Shown here: piece by piece, positions 44,455-54,391 of the stretch
How positions within the stretch are numbered: the first letter of the stretch is position 1
Layout of the letters: every line of letters starts with the position of its first letter
Assembly: GCA_964456985.1 (NCBI GenBank)
Contig: CAYWDH010000002.1
Coordinates: forward strand, 62,001-126,000
Reading direction: 5' to 3'
Length of the DNA: 64,000 nt
DNA from: WJMT01 sp964456985
GTDB taxonomy: Bacteria > Acidobacteriota > Aminicenantia > Aminicenantales > Aminicenantaceae
The notes under the pieces: model-generated
What the model was told of the DNA's origin: nothing
Databases searched by the model: none
What the model saw: only the letters and a program-made list of their open reading frames with translations
Translations under genes and position numbers: made by a program

Positions 44455-46431
44455 TCAGTTCTCTTGCTTTTTGGTCAAAAAGGCAGCCCAGCCTCCTCCG
44501 GGAGCCATTTTTATATTCACCATGCTGTCTGCTGTTACTTCTTTTTCTTTCTTCTTGTAGTCCTCAGCATACCTGGTCGCGTTGATTCCGTCCTTCATGA
44601 TGGATGCCGTGTAGGTCCCTGTGCCCAAAAAGGTTAGTCTCAGTTCAAAGTCCCTTGGGGTCCAGTCAGTGAGAGCTCCGATATACCAGTTTTCACCCTT
44701 TCTTCTGGCTACAACCACGTATTCTGATACCGCTGCCTCAAGGCAAATGGTTTCATCCCAGGTCACAGGAATTTTTGAAATGAACGCAGTGCATTCCCTT
44801 TCCCTGTAGTAATTGGGGGGTGTATCACAGAGCATCTGCAGAGGGCTCTCATAGACAATATAAAGGGCTATCTGGTGGCACCGGGTGCCCTGGCTCATGG
44901 GCCGTGTGTACCGGACGGCAAAATTGGATTTCTGTGCGTTTCTCATGGCACCGGGAGTGTAGTCCATGGGCCCGGCTGCCATTCTTATAAACGGCAGGGT
45001 TAAGTCATGCTTGGGTGTTATGTCCCGGCTCCACTTGCTGTGTTCAAGCCCTTTGACTCCTTCGCGGGACAGCAGATTGGGATAGGCCCGGCGCAGGCCC
45101 GCTGGCTTGTAAGCGCCATGGAAGTCGACTAAAAGTTTATGCTTGGCAGCCTGCTTGACGGTCCGTTCGTAAAAATGGACCATGTACTGGTCCGCGCGCT
45201 GCATAAAGTCGACCTTCACGCCTTTGGCCCCCCATTCAGCATAGGTATCCAGAATATGTTCCATGTCCTTATCCAGAGGCTGCCATAGGAGCCACAAGAT
45301 AAGCCCCACATTTTTATTCTGTCCGTAGGCAATGAGTTCTTTGATATTGATCTCAGGATTCGGCTCTGTGACATTCTGCGTTGTTTTTGACCAGCCTTCA
45401 TCCAGGATAATGTATTCAAGCCCGAACTCAGAAGCAAAATCGATATAGTATTTATATGTCTCGGTATTGATCCCGGATTTGAAGTCCACGCCATATATAT
45501 TGAGGGCGTTCCACCAGTCCCAGGCGACTTTTCCCGGATGGATCCATTCGGTATCAGCGATTTTTAAAGGACTGGCCAGTTGAAAGACAAGGTTGCTTTC
45601 GATCAAGGTTCCTGCATTATCAGTTATGATAAAGACTCGCCAGGGGAAATCACGCGTCCCTTTTGTTCTGGCGATGTAATCCGCCTGTTTTGTGATGACC
45701 TCGCTTCTGTCCCCCCTGGTGTCAGCCGGTTTTGTTTCCAGAATGGCTTTGGGGTACAGACTTTTAAGGGCCTTTTCCAGGGTACCGGAAAGAAACAGGC
45801 AGGGGTAATCATACAGGTCAGACTCGCTGATAAACACATAATGGGAATCCTCTGTTTGAAGAAGTACCGGAAGTGAACAAAAGGCATTTTCAGGGATCTC
45901 AGTGAGTTTTTTTTCAAGGTATTCCCGCTCGTAATGAGAGATAAGACTATCCTCCTGGGGAAAGTATGCTTTGCAGTCTTCCGGAAAATTCAGCCGCAGT
46001 TCTTCGTTTTTTATGGTGATCTCCTCGGGATACTGTGTGCTGAACCGGTAGGCTATGCCGTCATTATAGGCTCTAAAAATAAGAGAAAAAGAGTTTTTAA
46101 AATCCAGTTTGATGACATTGAATTCATCCGTGATCAGAGAGGATTTATTAGGGACAACAGGTCTTATCTCGTTTTTGACCGTATCTTTACGGGATCTTAT
46201 GAGAACTGGATTTTTCCCCAGTATTTTGTTCTCATCGAGAATCAGAGAAACCGGGCTTTTATCAATAATAAGCTTGTCTTTGTAATGGACCGACCATGTG
46301 ATGTGTTCGTCAACAAAGATGCGGACGTCGATTTGACTGTCAGGAGATGTCAAGGTGAATTCCTTAGGATAGGCCATTATTGAACTGAAAAGAATGACGG
46401 TTACAAGAATAAAAAGGGACGTTTTTTTCAT
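44455..46431 (-). CDS. Glycoside hydrolase family 97 (alpha-glucosidase/galactosidase type)
   Basis: A 658-residue protein with a signal peptide (1-21) and the three-part GH97 plan: beta-sandwich, (beta/alpha)8 barrel and C-terminal domain. Barrel motifs include VAWDWWNALNIYGVDF, EYIILDEGWS, GVKVDFMQRADQ and REGVKGLEHSKW. The Asp in KVDFM sits where retaining members carry their nucleophile. AGGAGG lies upstream of the ATG and within the 12-base gap after the beta-lactamase-like gene, so both are one operon. Confidence 0.9.
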   Translation of the reverse strand: MKKTSLFILVTVILFSSIMAYPKEFTLTSPDSQIDVRIFVDEHITWSVHYKDKLIIDKSPVSLILDENKILGKNPVLIRSRKDTVKNEIRPVVPNKSSLITDEFNVIKLDFKNSFSLIFRAYNDGIAYRFSTQYPEEITIKNEELRLNFPEDCKAYFPQEDSLISHYEREYLEKKLTEIPENAFCSLPVLLQTEDSHYVFISESDLYDYPCLFLSGTLEKALKSLYPKAILETKPADTRGDRSEVITKQADYIARTKGTRDFPWRVFIITDNAGTLIESNLVFQLASPLKIADTEWIHPGKVAWDWWNALNIYGVDFKSGINTETYKYYIDFASEFGLEYIILDEGWSKTTQNVTEPNPEINIKELIAYGQNKNVGLILWLLWQPLDKDMEHILDTYAEWGAKGVKVDFMQRADQYMVHFYERTVKQAAKHKLLVDFHGAYKPAGLRRAYPNLLSREGVKGLEHSKWSRDITPKHDLTLPFIRMAAGPMDYTPGAMRNAQKSNFAVRYTRPMSQGTRCHQIALYIVYESPLQMLCDTPPNYYRERECTAFISKIPVTWDETICLEAAVSEYVVVARRKGENWYIGALTDWTPRDFELRLTFLGTGTYTASIMKDGINATRYAEDYKKKEKEVTADSMVNIKMAPGGGWAAFLTKKQEN

Positions 46432-46443
46432 AAAAAGCCTCCT

Positions 46444-47478
46444 CTATTGGGATGTGAAAAGATAAAAATCATAGAGACTACGGGCGATCTGGGCGATGAC
46501 CTCTTCGCTTTGCTCTGTATCGATTTTTGCCTCTTTTATGAATATGACGGTTATAGCGTTTCCCGCATCTCCGGGGAGTTCTATGATTCCCACATCGTTG
46601 GTTGTAGCCCCTATGGTCCCTGTTTTATGATGGACGGTAGTGCCGGAAGGAAGGATGCCTTTGAGCCGCGAATCTCCTGTCTGGCAGCGCTTCATAATAT
46701 CGAGAAGATACTCCGAATTTTCCTGAGAGAGAATTTCCTTATTCCAAATTTTTTTCAAAAGCTGTGCCATAGCCGCAGGAGTGGAGGTGTCCTGTGTGTC
46801 TTTGCTGAAATCCCGGGCAGCTTGTTCGCGCTGTTCCTTTGATAGCTGCCTGAGTTCCCTGACAAGGTCATCATCTGAGTAAGGTTCGCTTTCTTTAGCG
46901 GATGTGACTCCCAGAAAGTTGGCGATGGCGACATAGGTGGGGCGGCTGATATCCATATCCGTTATCCCTATTTCCCGCATTTTCTGGGTGACCGATTGGG
47001 AGCCACCTATATATTTTAGACAAAGGTCTGTAGCGCTGTTATCGCTTATCAGCAGCATCAGCTCTAATAAGTTTTGAACAGAGAGGGTGACTCCCGGATC
47101 GTCCAAAAGCCGGGCTATGGTCCCGCTTCCGGGATGAAGATCGCTTTTTTGGACCTCTATCATATCTGAGAGAGAGATGTCTCCTTTTTCAACAAGGGAT
47201 AAAAGCTTAACAGCTATGGGGATTTTGAAAGTGCTTGCCATGGGATAACGGATATCTTTGTTGTAATAAAAGGATCTGCCTGTCTCGAGATGAAAGGAAC
47301 CGACTCCCACAGACCCGCCCGTGCTTTTTTCGAACCGGGCTATCTCCTCTGTAAGCCGCTGAACGGCAGTCCCCTCATCTTCTGAACCGGGAGCAGCTGG
47401 AAAGCTTTCAAAGCTGTTAGCAGAGACGAATAAACTTAAAGATAAAATAAGGGCCAAATACAGATACGGTTTTTTCAT
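46444..47478 (-). CDS. Class A beta-lactamase-like serine hydrolase, exported
   Basis: A 344-residue protein with a signal peptide (1-20). It has the class A motifs STFK (Ser82, Lys85), SDN (145-147) and KTG (285-287). The omega-loop region between about 175 and 225 is different: RPTYVAIANFLG and a charged insertion replace the usual ExxxN with Glu166. Class A deacylation needs that Glu, so true beta-lactamase activity is uncertain. It may be a penicilloyl-sensing protein or another periplasmic acyl-hydrolase. AAGGAG precedes the ATG. Confidence 0.85.
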   Translation of the reverse strand: MKKPYLYLALILSLSLFVSANSFESFPAAPGSEDEGTAVQRLTEEIARFEKSTGGSVGVGSFHLETGRSFYYNKDIRYPMASTFKIPIAVKLLSLVEKGDISLSDMIEVQKSDLHPGSGTIARLLDDPGVTLSVQNLLELMLLISDNSATDLCLKYIGGSQSVTQKMREIGITDMDISRPTYVAIANFLGVTSAKESEPYSDDDLVRELRQLSKEQREQAARDFSKDTQDTSTPAAMAQLLKKIWNKEILSQENSEYLLDIMKRCQTGDSRLKGILPSGTTVHHKTGTIGATTNDVGIIELPGDAGNAITVIFIKEAKIDTEQSEEVIAQIARSLYDFYLFTSQ

Positions 47479-47672
47479 CCACGTTTCTCCTTAATAATCT
47501 TTTTTTGGATCTTATTGAGATTATTTTAAAGGAATGTGAATGAAATCTCAATTCCCCTTTTCATTGGCAATCAAAGTTTAAGTTCAGAAGCATATTCATG
47601 TCAGGGGAAGCAAAAAGGCTGTTGTTGTTCTTTATGGGTGGTGGTATGATTTCCTTATCCGGGAGGAAAGAG

Positions 47673-48893
47673 ATGATTGTAAAAAGATTGATTGTTTTGT
47701 TTATTTTAATGTCATTCTGTGCTGCAGGGTTTACGCAAGAAGACACAGATCTAACACTGCGGCTTGAGATCGGGAGTCCATTATACAAGTCAAAGACTCT
47801 AAACATAGAAGAGGGAAAGATTTTTTCGGCCAAAAAAGGAAAAGCCGTTGCGTTTAAAGAGATGATAGACGAGATGAAAAAAGCCCGGTTTGTCTATGTA
47901 GGAGAGACGCACAACAGTCTCGCTATGCATAAGATCCAGTTTCAAATTGCCAAAGCTCTGTACATACAGGACCGAAACCTGAGTATCGGGCTTGAGATGT
48001 TTGATGTCAACTGGCAGGAGAAGCTCAACCAATGGAGCATGGGGATCATGACTGAGGATGAGTTTATAGATCGGGCAAAATGGTATGAAAACTGGAATTT
48101 CAACTTCAATTTTTATAAAGAGATATTCGAACTGGCCAAAGAATACAGGATTCCCATATACGCGCTGAATGCTCCCAGGGAAATAATCCGCAAAATAAGA
48201 ATGCAGGGGTGGGAGTCTTTGAACGATGAGGAAAAAAACATTGTGCCTGAGCCAGGACTTTCAAACAAGGACCACAGGCTTCTTATAAAAACGATTTTTG
48301 GCGGGATGGATATGCCTGAAGCCATGAAAGGTCATGAGCAGATGATGTTCGAGGGTCTGTACAGGGCTCAGTCAGCGTGGGATGAGGTGATGGCCAAAAA
48401 CACACTCAAGGCAGCTGAGGTGGAAGGAAGCAGGGTCATTGTTTTTGCGGGTTCAGGACATCTTCTGTATAACCTAGGGATAAACCGCCGTGTCTATGAG
48501 AAGAGAGCTCTCCCCTTTAAAACCGTTGTCTGTATTGAGGTGCCGGAAGGCGAAGAAAGCATCGAGGTTTCTCGAAGCATAGCTGACTTTATCTGCGGAA
48601 TCCCCTTTGAGGATAGACCGGAGTATCCTTCGCCGGGGATAGCGCTGAAAAAAGTAGAGGGCTTGCATAATCCTGTAATTGAGCGGGATCCGGTTTCAGG
48701 GATCGCAAAAGGGCAGAATTTTAAAAAGGGGGATATCATCTTATCTGTTGACGGAAAAAAGTATACATCCATTAACGAGCTCAGAAAATATCTTTCTCAA
48801 TTCAGTTGGGGTGATGAAGCCTGTTTCAGAATGCTTCGCGAGGCCGTGGAGATCGAAACCAAGCTTGTATTTGAAGACAGGAAAGAAAACTGA
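47673..48893 (+). CDS. ChaN/Tiki-like protein with C-terminal PDZ domain
   Basis: 406 residues from ATG 47673 (GGAGG six bases upstream). An earlier frame start is not supported. A signal peptide is followed by a ChaN-type domain (VYVGETHNSLAMHKIQF, IGLEMFDVNWQEKL and IVFAGSGHLLYNLG) and a PDZ domain at about 305-395 (FKKGDIILSVDGKKY). ChaN proteins bind heme, and the related Tiki domain is a metalloprotease. Here a PDZ domain is fused, which suggests binding of partner C-termini in the envelope. Confidence 0.85.
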   Translation: MIVKRLIVLFILMSFCAAGFTQEDTDLTLRLEIGSPLYKSKTLNIEEGKIFSAKKGKAVAFKEMIDEMKKARFVYVGETHNSLAMHKIQFQIAKALYIQDRNLSIGLEMFDVNWQEKLNQWSMGIMTEDEFIDRAKWYENWNFNFNFYKEIFELAKEYRIPIYALNAPREIIRKIRMQGWESLNDEEKNIVPEPGLSNKDHRLLIKTIFGGMDMPEAMKGHEQMMFEGLYRAQSAWDEVMAKNTLKAAEVEGSRVIVFAGSGHLLYNLGINRRVYEKRALPFKTVVCIEVPEGEESIEVSRSIADFICGIPFEDRPEYPSPGIALKKVEGLHNPVIERDPVSGIAKGQNFKKGDIILSVDGKKYTSINELRKYLSQFSWGDEACFRMLREAVEIETKLVFEDRKEN

Positions 48894-48999
48894 TTTTCAT
48901 TCGGTGTCTTGGCTTTCTTGAATTTGTTTGAATGAATGGTTAGAATAAACGGGTAAAACAACATGAATAGTACAGGATAAGAGAGAGCGGGAAAGTTTA

Positions 49000-49965
49000 A
49001 TGGAAAAAAATAAAGATTATTACCAGATTGAGAAAAATATCCAGGGTTATAAGGAAGAAATCGACAGGCTGGAAGAAGAGGAAGAGATTGATAAGGAGAG
49101 GATCAAACAGCTCAGGGAGTCCATAGAGAAAGAGTGGGGAAAAATCAAACCCCAGCTCACAGCCCTTCACTTTGTGCAGATCGCCCGTCACCCGGACAGG
49201 CCTTATACTCTGGATTATATCGAAGCCCTCACAACTGATTTTTTGGAGTTTCATGGAGATAGGCATTCAGGTGATGACCCTGCGATCGTAGCGGGATTCG
49301 GGACCTACAGGGGGTCGACGGAAGCGTTTATCGGACACCAGAAAGGCCGAAAAACCAGAGAAAGGATTGCAAGAAATTTTGGTCAACCCAATCCCGAAGG
49401 TTTCCGTAAGGCCTTGAGAATAATGAAGTTGGCTGAGAAATACGGTTATCCGGTTGTTACTTTTATAGACACGCCGGGAGCTTTTCCCGGCTTAGAAGCC
49501 GAAGAGAGGGGGCAGGCAGAGGCCATTGCCTACAACATTAAGGAGATTTCAAAGCTCAAAGTCCCTATAGTGAACATTGTCATCGGAGAAGGAGGAAGCG
49601 GAGGTGCCCTTGGCATAGGAGTGGGTGACAAGCTTCTGATGCTTGAAAATTCTTTTTATTCTGTCATCTCTCCCGAAGGATGCGCTGCGATTCTCTGGAA
49701 AGACCAGAGCGCTGTATCAAAGGCCGCGGAGAACCTCAGATTTCTGGCAGGGGACCTGGTAGAGTTTGGCGTGGCAGATAAAATAATAAAGGAACCTCCC
49801 GGAGGAGCTCATATTGACTGGTTGAAGACATTCAGCAATGTGGATAAGGAACTGGAAAAAACCCTGAAAAAGATAGAGAAGATGTCTGTTGAGGAACGTC
49901 TTAAAGAAAGGTATCAAAAGTACAGGAAGATCGGTGTTTTCGAGGAAAGTGATGAGCCAGAGTAA
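49000..49965 (+). CDS. accA: Acetyl-CoA carboxylase carboxyltransferase alpha subunit
   Basis: A 321-residue full-length AccA with an N-terminal coiled helix. It includes RHPDRPYTLDYIEAL, FLEFHGDRH, DTPGAFPGLEAEERGQ and GEGGSGGALGIGVGD, the oxyanion and CoA-binding segments of the crotonase-type fold. It makes malonyl-CoA with AccD, which is not in this window. It overlaps hisS by 14 bases and is first in the operon with hisS, aspS and fba. Confidence 0.95.
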   Translation: MEKNKDYYQIEKNIQGYKEEIDRLEEEEEIDKERIKQLRESIEKEWGKIKPQLTALHFVQIARHPDRPYTLDYIEALTTDFLEFHGDRHSGDDPAIVAGFGTYRGSTEAFIGHQKGRKTRERIARNFGQPNPEGFRKALRIMKLAEKYGYPVVTFIDTPGAFPGLEAEERGQAEAIAYNIKEISKLKVPIVNIVIGEGGSGGALGIGVGDKLLMLENSFYSVISPEGCAAILWKDQSAVSKAAENLRFLAGDLVEFGVADKIIKEPPGGAHIDWLKTFSNVDKELEKTLKKIEKMSVEERLKERYQKYRKIGVFEESDEPE

Positions 49966-51208
49966 GAACAAAGAGCCGTCCTCCATTAAAGGAACTAAAG
50001 ATATCCTACCGCCTGAGTCCAGAAAGTGGCAGAGAGCAGAAAGAGAATCAAAAAGAATATTTGAGCTCTATGGATATAAGGAAATAAGGACGCCTGTTTT
50101 TGAATCCACTGAACTTTTTAAAAAAGGGACAGGCGAGACCTCTGATGTGGTTATCAAGGAGATGTATACGTTTACAGACAAAGGGGGCCGGTCCCTGACT
50201 TTAAGGCCTGAGTACACTCCTTCTGTTGTCCGGTCGATCATAGAAAACAGGCTCTATTTGAAGCCTGAACTGATGAGGTTCTATTTTATCGGCCCTATGT
50301 TTCGGTATGATAAACCCCAGAAAGGCCGATACCGCCAGTTTCACCAGGCAGATATTGAGGTGTTCGGAGAGAAGGACCCTGAGGTGGATGCGGAAATAGT
50401 GGAAATGGCTTATACCCTTCTCCAAACACTCGAGGTCAAGGATATAGAAATCCTTATAAATTCTGTGGGTTGCAGAAAATGCCGTCCTGAATATCATAAA
50501 AAATTAAAGATAGCAGCGGAAAAGCAAAGGCCGAGGCTCTGTGAGGACTGCCAAAGAAAAACCGACACAAACCCTCTCCGTATCTTTGACTGCAAGAAAG
50601 ATACCTGCAGGAATGCCGCTTTAGGGTTTCCGAAGATAACAGATTTTCTCTGTGCTGAATGCCAGAGCCATTTTGAGAAATTTTGCCATCTCCTTGATTT
50701 TTATGGATTGAAATATACGGTTGATCCGCAGCTTGTAAGAGGGCTGGATTATTATACCAGGACGACTTTTGAGATCACATGTTCTCAACTGGGTGCGCAG
50801 GATGCTGTTTTAGGTGGGGGCCGCTATGATGAAATGATGAAGGACTTCGGAGGCCCTGATATATGCGGTACAGGATTCGCTATGGGTATGGAGAGGCTTC
50901 TTTCTGTAATGCCTGATATTGATGAGCCCGAGAAGTTCCTTTATATTGTGCACATGGGAGAGGAAGCCAAGAAAGTCGCCATGAAGCTGGCACAGTATTT
51001 CCGGAAAAAAGGAGTTAGATGCGTGCTGGAGTATAAAGACAGGAAGCTCAAAAAACAAATGAGCCGAGCGGACAAGTTGAAAGCCGCATGGAGCCTGGTG
51101 GTAGGAGAAGAAGAGATAGAAAAAGAGAAATTCCAGCTCAAGGATATGAGAACCGGGGACCAAAAGGAAGTCACAAAAGAAGAGGCTTTAAAAAGAATGA
51201 TCGGATAG
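49952..51208 (+). CDS. hisS: Histidyl-tRNA synthetase
   Basis: A 418-residue class II synthetase. It starts with IKGTKDILP, has motif 2 RFYFIGPMFRYDKPQKGRYR, the histidine-A segment LVRGLDYYTRTTFE, motif 3 GTGFAMGMERLL and a C-terminal anticodon domain. A Cys-rich insertion (CRKC, CEDC, CRN and CAEC at about 180-255) suggests a zinc-binding insertion. ATG 49952 is chosen because GAGGAAAG precedes it and it overlaps the end of accA. Confidence 0.95.
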   Translation: MSQSKNKEPSSIKGTKDILPPESRKWQRAERESKRIFELYGYKEIRTPVFESTELFKKGTGETSDVVIKEMYTFTDKGGRSLTLRPEYTPSVVRSIIENRLYLKPELMRFYFIGPMFRYDKPQKGRYRQFHQADIEVFGEKDPEVDAEIVEMAYTLLQTLEVKDIEILINSVGCRKCRPEYHKKLKIAAEKQRPRLCEDCQRKTDTNPLRIFDCKKDTCRNAALGFPKITDFLCAECQSHFEKFCHLLDFYGLKYTVDPQLVRGLDYYTRTTFEITCSQLGAQDAVLGGGRYDEMMKDFGGPDICGTGFAMGMERLLSVMPDIDEPEKFLYIVHMGEEAKKVAMKLAQYFRKKGVRCVLEYKDRKLKKQMSRADKLKAAWSLVVGEEEIEKEKFQLKDMRTGDQKEVTKEEALKRMIG

Positions 51209-51244
51209 GTAGAGAAAAATCATTCGACCTTTACAGGAGATGTC

Positions 51245-53038
51245 ATGAAATCCAAGAACATATTGAGCGGGAAACGGACACATTTTTGCGGGGAACTGCG
51301 TAAAAAAGATGTAGATAAAGAAGTCATCCTTTTCGGCTGGGTCAATAGGATCAGGGATATAGGGAATCTTGTCTTTATAGATCTAAGAGATAGAGAAGGC
51401 TTGGTCCAGGTCGTCGTCTCTTTAGAACAGAAGGACCTTTTAGACAAAGCAAAAAATATACGAATGGAGTATGTACTGGCTGTAAAAGGAGTGGTAAAGC
51501 CTAGAAAGAAGGACATGAGGAATCCTGAAATCGCCACTGGAGACATAGAGGTATTGGTCAGGGAAATGGAAGTCTTAAACCACAGCAGGACTCTTCCGTT
51601 TGTTATCTCTGACCCTGTCCAAGCGACAGAAGAGATGCGGTTTAAATACAGGTATCTTGACCTGAGAAGACCTTCCATGCAGAGGAACATAAAGCTTCGC
51701 CACAGGGCTGCCTTAACAGTCCGGAATTTCTTGGATAAAAAGGGTTTTTATGAAATAGAAACACCTTTTCTGACAAAATCGACCCCTGAAGGGGCCAGAG
51801 ATTATCTTGTGCCCAGCCGTGAGTACACAGGCCGCTTTTTCGCCCTTCCCCAGTCTCCACAGATTTTTAAGCAGATATTCATGATATCAGGATTTGACAG
51901 ATATTTTCAGATCGTCAGATGTTTCAGGGATGAAGACTTGAGAGCTGACAGACAGCCGGAATTCACCCAAATAGATATGGAGATGAGCTTTGTAGGGAAG
52001 GAGGATGTGTTTTCCGTAAACGAAGAGATGATGATTTGCTTGTTTGATTTGATCGGAGTCAGGCTCTCACGTCCCTTTCCCAGGCTTACTTATAAGGAGA
52101 GTATGGAAAGGTTTGGAACAGACAGGCCTGACCTTAGGAACAGGATGGAAATAAAGGACCTTACTGATACGGGATTGCGCGTAGATTCCAGGATCATCAG
52201 ATCAGCCCTACAGTCAAATGGAGTGCTCAAAGGGCTTGTGGTTCCAAATGGCAAAAATCTCTCGCGAAGTCGACTGGATAAATTGGAGAAAAGGGCCAGA
52301 GGACTGGGAGCAAAGGGGATCATATGGATCAAAAAAGAAAAAGAAATATTTGCATCTCCCTTGAAGCTCAAAGACGAGGACTTCACGCAATTATGGGAAA
52401 AATCGGGGGCAGGAGAAGATGACCTCATCCTGCTGGTAGCAGACAAAAAGGAGACAGCCCTGCGTGTTCTTGGAGAGCTGAGAATGGATTTTTTTTCTCA
52501 GGAAAAAACAGGCAGCACAGATTTTCAGTTTGTCTGGATAACGGATTTTCCTCTTTTCGAATGGAGTGAAGACGAAAACAAACTGGTGTCCATGCATCAT
52601 CCTTTTACATCTCCCAGGGAGGAAGATATGCCTGAACTGGAAAAAGAGCCCCTCAAGGTAAAGGCGGACGCCTATGACCTGGTCGTAAATGGGGTTGAGA
52701 TAGGCGGAGGATCGATAAGGATAAAGGACCGGGATACCCAGAAAAGGATATTCAGGGTTCTCGGCCTGGATGAAAAGGAACAGCAGAAGAAGTTCGGATT
52801 CTTTTTGAAAGCACTGACTTACGGCGCCCCTCCGCACGGCGGCATAGCCCTGGGTTTTGACCGTTTGGTCATGATTTTAGCAGGAGAAAAATCTATCCGT
52901 GATGTGATACCTTTTCCCAAAACGACCAGTTCTCTTTGCCTCATGACCGAATCTCCGTCAGAGATCGATGAAATACGGCTTAAAGAATTAGGGATACAGA
53001 TAATAGAAAAACGTAAAAGGGGAACAAAGAATGGATAA
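51245..53038 (+). CDS. aspS: Aspartyl-tRNA synthetase, bacterial type
   Basis: A 597-residue enzyme of bacterial length with the GAD insertion. The N-terminal OB anticodon domain has GWVNRIRDIGNLVFIDLRDR. The core has FRDEDLRADRQPEFTQID and the C-terminal GIALGFDRLVMIL. The residue in RDIG is Ile, where non-discriminating enzymes have His, so it is probably discriminating (Asp only). AGGAG precedes the ATG. It overlaps fba by eight bases. Confidence 0.95.
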   Translation: MKSKNILSGKRTHFCGELRKKDVDKEVILFGWVNRIRDIGNLVFIDLRDREGLVQVVVSLEQKDLLDKAKNIRMEYVLAVKGVVKPRKKDMRNPEIATGDIEVLVREMEVLNHSRTLPFVISDPVQATEEMRFKYRYLDLRRPSMQRNIKLRHRAALTVRNFLDKKGFYEIETPFLTKSTPEGARDYLVPSREYTGRFFALPQSPQIFKQIFMISGFDRYFQIVRCFRDEDLRADRQPEFTQIDMEMSFVGKEDVFSVNEEMMICLFDLIGVRLSRPFPRLTYKESMERFGTDRPDLRNRMEIKDLTDTGLRVDSRIIRSALQSNGVLKGLVVPNGKNLSRSRLDKLEKRARGLGAKGIIWIKKEKEIFASPLKLKDEDFTQLWEKSGAGEDDLILLVADKKETALRVLGELRMDFFSQEKTGSTDFQFVWITDFPLFEWSEDENKLVSMHHPFTSPREEDMPELEKEPLKVKADAYDLVVNGVEIGGGSIRIKDRDTQKRIFRVLGLDEKEQQKKFGFFLKALTYGAPPHGGIALGFDRLVMILAGEKSIRDVIPFPKTTSSLCLMTESPSEIDEIRLKELGIQIIEKRKRGTKNG

Positions 53039-54305
53039 GAGTAACAATGTTTTAAGCACTGATTTTCAAAAAGCGTTAGATTTGGGACGACCGCCTAACA
53101 TAAGAACACTTTTTCCCAATTCAAAGGCCTTATTAGTGAGCGGTAAATTCATAGACAGGGCTGTTCTAAAAAAAGGCAGAGCTATATGTATGGCTGCTAA
53201 CGGACGAAATCATTTTGTCATACGCGGGGTGCTGAAAGCGGCTCAGAGAGCGAATTCGGTCATAATAATTGAGATCGCTAAGTCAGAAGGTGGGGCCAAT
53301 GCTTACTGCGCGGTTAACTACTGGAATATCGCCAGGCAGGTCGATGCCGTGTGCAATGAGATGGGCATAACCGTGCCCGTGGCCATTCATGCCGACCACT
53401 ACACCATAAAGAAGAAAGAAGAAATTGAGCCCGCACGCACAGAGATCCCCACTTTATTTGAAGCGGGAATGACCTCTATTGCCATAGATGCCTCACACCT
53501 CCCGGAGGATGAGAATTTGCTGGCAAACCTGGAACTCAGCAGATACGTCCCCGATTGGGCTTCTTTAGAGACTGAGGTGGGTGAAATCAAAGGGAAAGAA
53601 GGTCTGTCCACCCAAGAAGAAGCCCTTTTTCAGATCCAGGGACTGAATGCGCATGATATATTTCCGGATTGGATTGCCCTCAACAACGGGACAACCCATG
53701 GAATCGAAGAAAGTGATGCGGGCATTCAGGTGGGTCTGACTTCCAGAATACACAAAGCGGTCGAAAAGTACCGTGTTTCCGGAGCCCAGCACGGGACTTC
53801 AGGAAACAGCTCTGACAGGCTTCGGAAGATAGCCCAACAGACCAGGACCACAAAGGCGAATGTAGCCACAGCGCTCCAGATGATATCCTGGGGACTACAG
53901 GTCAATGACTATGGAAATGCCCAGCAGGATAAAGACGGAAACTTCATTAAACGGGAAGAAAAAGGCGTGACTGAGGACATGTGGCAGAAGATGAAAGCCT
54001 ATGCAGAAGAAAAGGGACTTAAGGGAGGAAATTATAAGAAGCTGAACCTTCCTTTTGAGAACAAACTCCTTGGGCAGCCCAGAGAAATTAGAGATCGGAT
54101 GATAAAAAGGGTGGAAGATTTCGTTTTTCACATGCTGGTGGATGTGTTCAATGCCAAAGACACAGCCCCCATTGCGCTGGATGCCATATTAGAAGCTGGC
54201 TCCTGCGATCCGGGCCCTAAGGTTGGCAGGATAGAAAATCCTTCAGAATGGACTGCTGATAAAATCAGAGAGAAAGCCCGGGCTTTCTCCCCTAGGAAAA
54301 GGTGA
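53031..54305 (+). CDS. fba: Class II fructose-bisphosphate aldolase
   Basis: A 424-residue long-form class II aldolase. HADHYT and LNNGTTHG hold zinc-ligand histidines, and SGAQHGTSG the late His and phosphate loop. It is about 80 residues longer than the FbaB-type short form. It acts in glycolysis and gluconeogenesis. It is last in the operon with accA, hisS and aspS, and a terminator hairpin follows. Confidence 0.92.
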   Translation: MDKSNNVLSTDFQKALDLGRPPNIRTLFPNSKALLVSGKFIDRAVLKKGRAICMAANGRNHFVIRGVLKAAQRANSVIIIEIAKSEGGANAYCAVNYWNIARQVDAVCNEMGITVPVAIHADHYTIKKKEEIEPARTEIPTLFEAGMTSIAIDASHLPEDENLLANLELSRYVPDWASLETEVGEIKGKEGLSTQEEALFQIQGLNAHDIFPDWIALNNGTTHGIEESDAGIQVGLTSRIHKAVEKYRVSGAQHGTSGNSSDRLRKIAQQTRTTKANVATALQMISWGLQVNDYGNAQQDKDGNFIKREEKGVTEDMWQKMKAYAEEKGLKGGNYKKLNLPFENKLLGQPREIRDRMIKRVEDFVFHMLVDVFNAKDTAPIALDAILEAGSCDPGPKVGRIENPSEWTADKIREKARAFSPRKR

Positions 54306-54324
54306 GATACGCTTACTTTGCTTC

Positions 54325-54351
54325 AATCGGTCTAAAAGTGGCCGATTTTTT
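54325..54351 (+). terminator. Rho-independent terminator after fba
   Basis: AATCGG (54325-54330) pairs with CCGATT (54342-54347) over an 11-base loop, and a T run follows to 54351. The stem is short but the T run is good. Confidence 0.6.
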
Positions 54352-54391
54352 CTTGATCTCTTTTTAATCTTCGGTTTTACAAAATAAATGC

